Shown here in pieces: positions 13,582 through 14,298 of a stretch of 14,298 nt of DNA (positions are counted from its first letter, which is position 1; the number at the start of each line of letters is the position of its first letter). The notes under the pieces were generated by a model. That model did not search any database, was not told where the DNA came from, and worked only from the letters and a program-made list of their open reading frames with translations. The translations under genes were made by a program, and so were the position numbers. The stretch lies in NCBI GenBank assembly GCA_023228295.1, contig JALOBP010000081.1:1-14298 (forward strand), written 5' to 3'. This DNA comes from Methanoregula sp. GTDB lineage: Archaea > Halobacteriota > Methanomicrobia > Methanomicrobiales > Methanospirillaceae.

Positions 13582-14207
13582 TTTTTTCCCCGGCATCCCT
13601 CTTCCCGGTCTTTGATTTTTGCCAGTACCCGGACAACTTCCTGCCCCTTGAGAAAAGCGTCTTTCATGGCAGTGGGATGGTTTTTGATCCCCTTGAACTC
13701 GTCCATGTTGTTGGCGATGATATTGTCATAGTATTCAAAACCGGTACCATTGAAAATGGCGGTGATCATGGGGAATGCGCCGTCGAAGACATGATCCCAG
13801 TTCTGGCCGGCAGTCGAGATGAAAATCCCCTTGTGGCACCGGATGTGCTCGTCAGTAAAAAAGAGGGTTTTCAGCACAAACTTTCGTGCCCACAAGTACT
13901 GCCCCCGGTCGATAAACCCCTTGAGCTCCGCCGTGATACCCATGGTATAGATGGGTGAGGCGATTGCAATGCAATCGACGGCAAGGACCCGGTCGAAAAG
14001 GGAGACGGCATCGTCCTGCACAATACAGTCGCCGGTTTTGTGGCACGCATTGCACCCCCGGCAGGAATGGTAATCCAGGTCTTTGAGGACGACTTTCTCA
14101 ACCGTGGCCCTTTCTGCCTTTGCCCCCTCCAGAAAGCTTTCGAGCAGCGTTTCTGTATTGCCGTGCCGGTGCGGGCTTCCTGAGATACCAAGGACCGTGA
14201 CTGTCAT
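13569..14207 (-). CDS. Iron-sulfur flavoprotein (Isf-like, NADPH-dependent FMN reductase family)
   Basis: Flavodoxin-fold redox protein resembling the iron-sulfur flavoproteins of methanogens, which carry FMN and a 4Fe-4S cluster and accept electrons from ferredoxin or reduce O2 and H2O2. The 212 residues begin with the FMN phosphate loop GISGSPHRHGNTETLL (7-22). The cluster motif is C-x2-C-x2-C-x5-C (Cys49, 52, 55, 61), and SPIYTMGITAELKGFIDR (84-101) is the usual flavin-contact stretch. The electron partners here are unknown. AAGG at the end of the upstream gene precedes the ATG by about 8 bases, and the 9-base gap indicates an operon with the gene at the right edge. The 3' end overlaps the convergent M50 gene. 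Confidence 0.9.
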   Translation of the reverse strand: MTVTVLGISGSPHRHGNTETLLESFLEGAKAERATVEKVVLKDLDYHSCRGCNACHKTGDCIVQDDAVSLFDRVLAVDCIAIASPIYTMGITAELKGFIDRGQYLWARKFVLKTLFFTDEHIRCHKGIFISTAGQNWDHVFDGAFPMITAIFNGTGFEYYDNIIANNMDEFKGIKNHPTAMKDAFLKGQEVVRVLAKIKDREEGCRGKNYRK

Positions 14208-14216
14208 TGTATACCC

Positions 14217-14298
14217 TTATATGGTGAGACGCTTCTTCAGTTCAGCGATAACGTTCTTACCGAGTTTCTGGGCATCGGCCCGTGCCGTCAGGTGCTTC
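14217..14298 (-). CDS. 3' end of an unidentified gene (5' part off window)
   Basis: The minus-strand frame enters from the right edge and stops at TAA (14219-14217), giving 26 C-terminal residues ending ELKKRLTI. They look like an amphipathic, basic C-terminal helix. The stop lies 9 bases before the flavoprotein start and contributes to its ribosome-binding site, so the two are very likely co-transcribed. The visible part is too short to name. A second flavoprotein would fit the helix style and context, but this is a guess. Confidence 0.6.
   Translation of the reverse strand, partial: KHLTARADAQKLGKNVIAELKKRLTI

Noticed and set aside
13506..13958. Plus-strand 150-codon frame opposite the flavoprotein
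   Set aside because: The minus frame carries an FMN loop and a four-cysteine cluster motif; the plus frame has nothing recognisable.

Overview
The window reads as a chromosomal segment of a methanogenic archaeon, most likely Methanomicrobiales (Methanoregula-like). This rests on gene types (TrpB2-type tryptophan synthase beta, COG3199-type NAD kinase, small monofunctional chorismate mutase, Isf-like iron-sulfur flavoprotein, acetyl-CoA synthetase with an acetate permease), on archaeal TATA boxes, on oligo-T gene ends and on moderately GC-rich coding DNA between AT-rich gaps. The taxon is inferred from protein style; no search was run. I saw no rRNA, tRNA, CRISPR array, insertion sequence or other sign of recent transfer, and no gap over about 235 bases.

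Layout, left to right: (1) the 5' part of an unrecognised minus-strand gene with a glycine-zipper segment and a long charged helix, running off the left edge. (2) A divergent promoter region with nested inverted repeats and a TGTACA site. (3) Plus-strand trpB2 and an NAD-kinase-like gene. (4) A minus-strand acetate unit, acs followed by a GPR1/FUN34/YaaH permease. (5) A plus-strand ADP-ribosylglycohydrolase ending in a stem-loop. (6) A tight arginine operon: argC, a tandem-CBS gene, argJ and argB, ending in an ATGA overlap. (7) A plus-strand membrane fusion of two thioredoxin-like domains with a CcdA/DsbD-type electron conduit. (8) A minus-strand chorismate mutase, divergent from (9) a plus-strand M50 intramembrane metalloprotease. 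(10) A minus-strand iron-sulfur flavoprotein, preceded by the 3' end of another gene that runs off the right edge.

Together these are mostly anabolic genes. Acs and the permease would bring in and activate acetate, the usual carbon source for hydrogenotrophic Methanomicrobiales. ArgC, ArgJ and ArgB form the acetyl-recycling arginine route, and ArgB carries the elements associated with arginine feedback. TrpB2 and chorismate mutase belong to aromatic amino-acid metabolism and share an almost identical 14-base start-site sequence. The most distinctive points are that shared motif and the trpB2 operator-like repeats, the CBS gene inside the arginine operon, the double-thioredoxin/CcdA fusion, and substitutions at normally conserved positions in Acs (Asn526), chorismate mutase (Lys48) and the ADP-ribosylglycohydrolase (Asn251). 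I found no single clearly undescribed multi-gene system.
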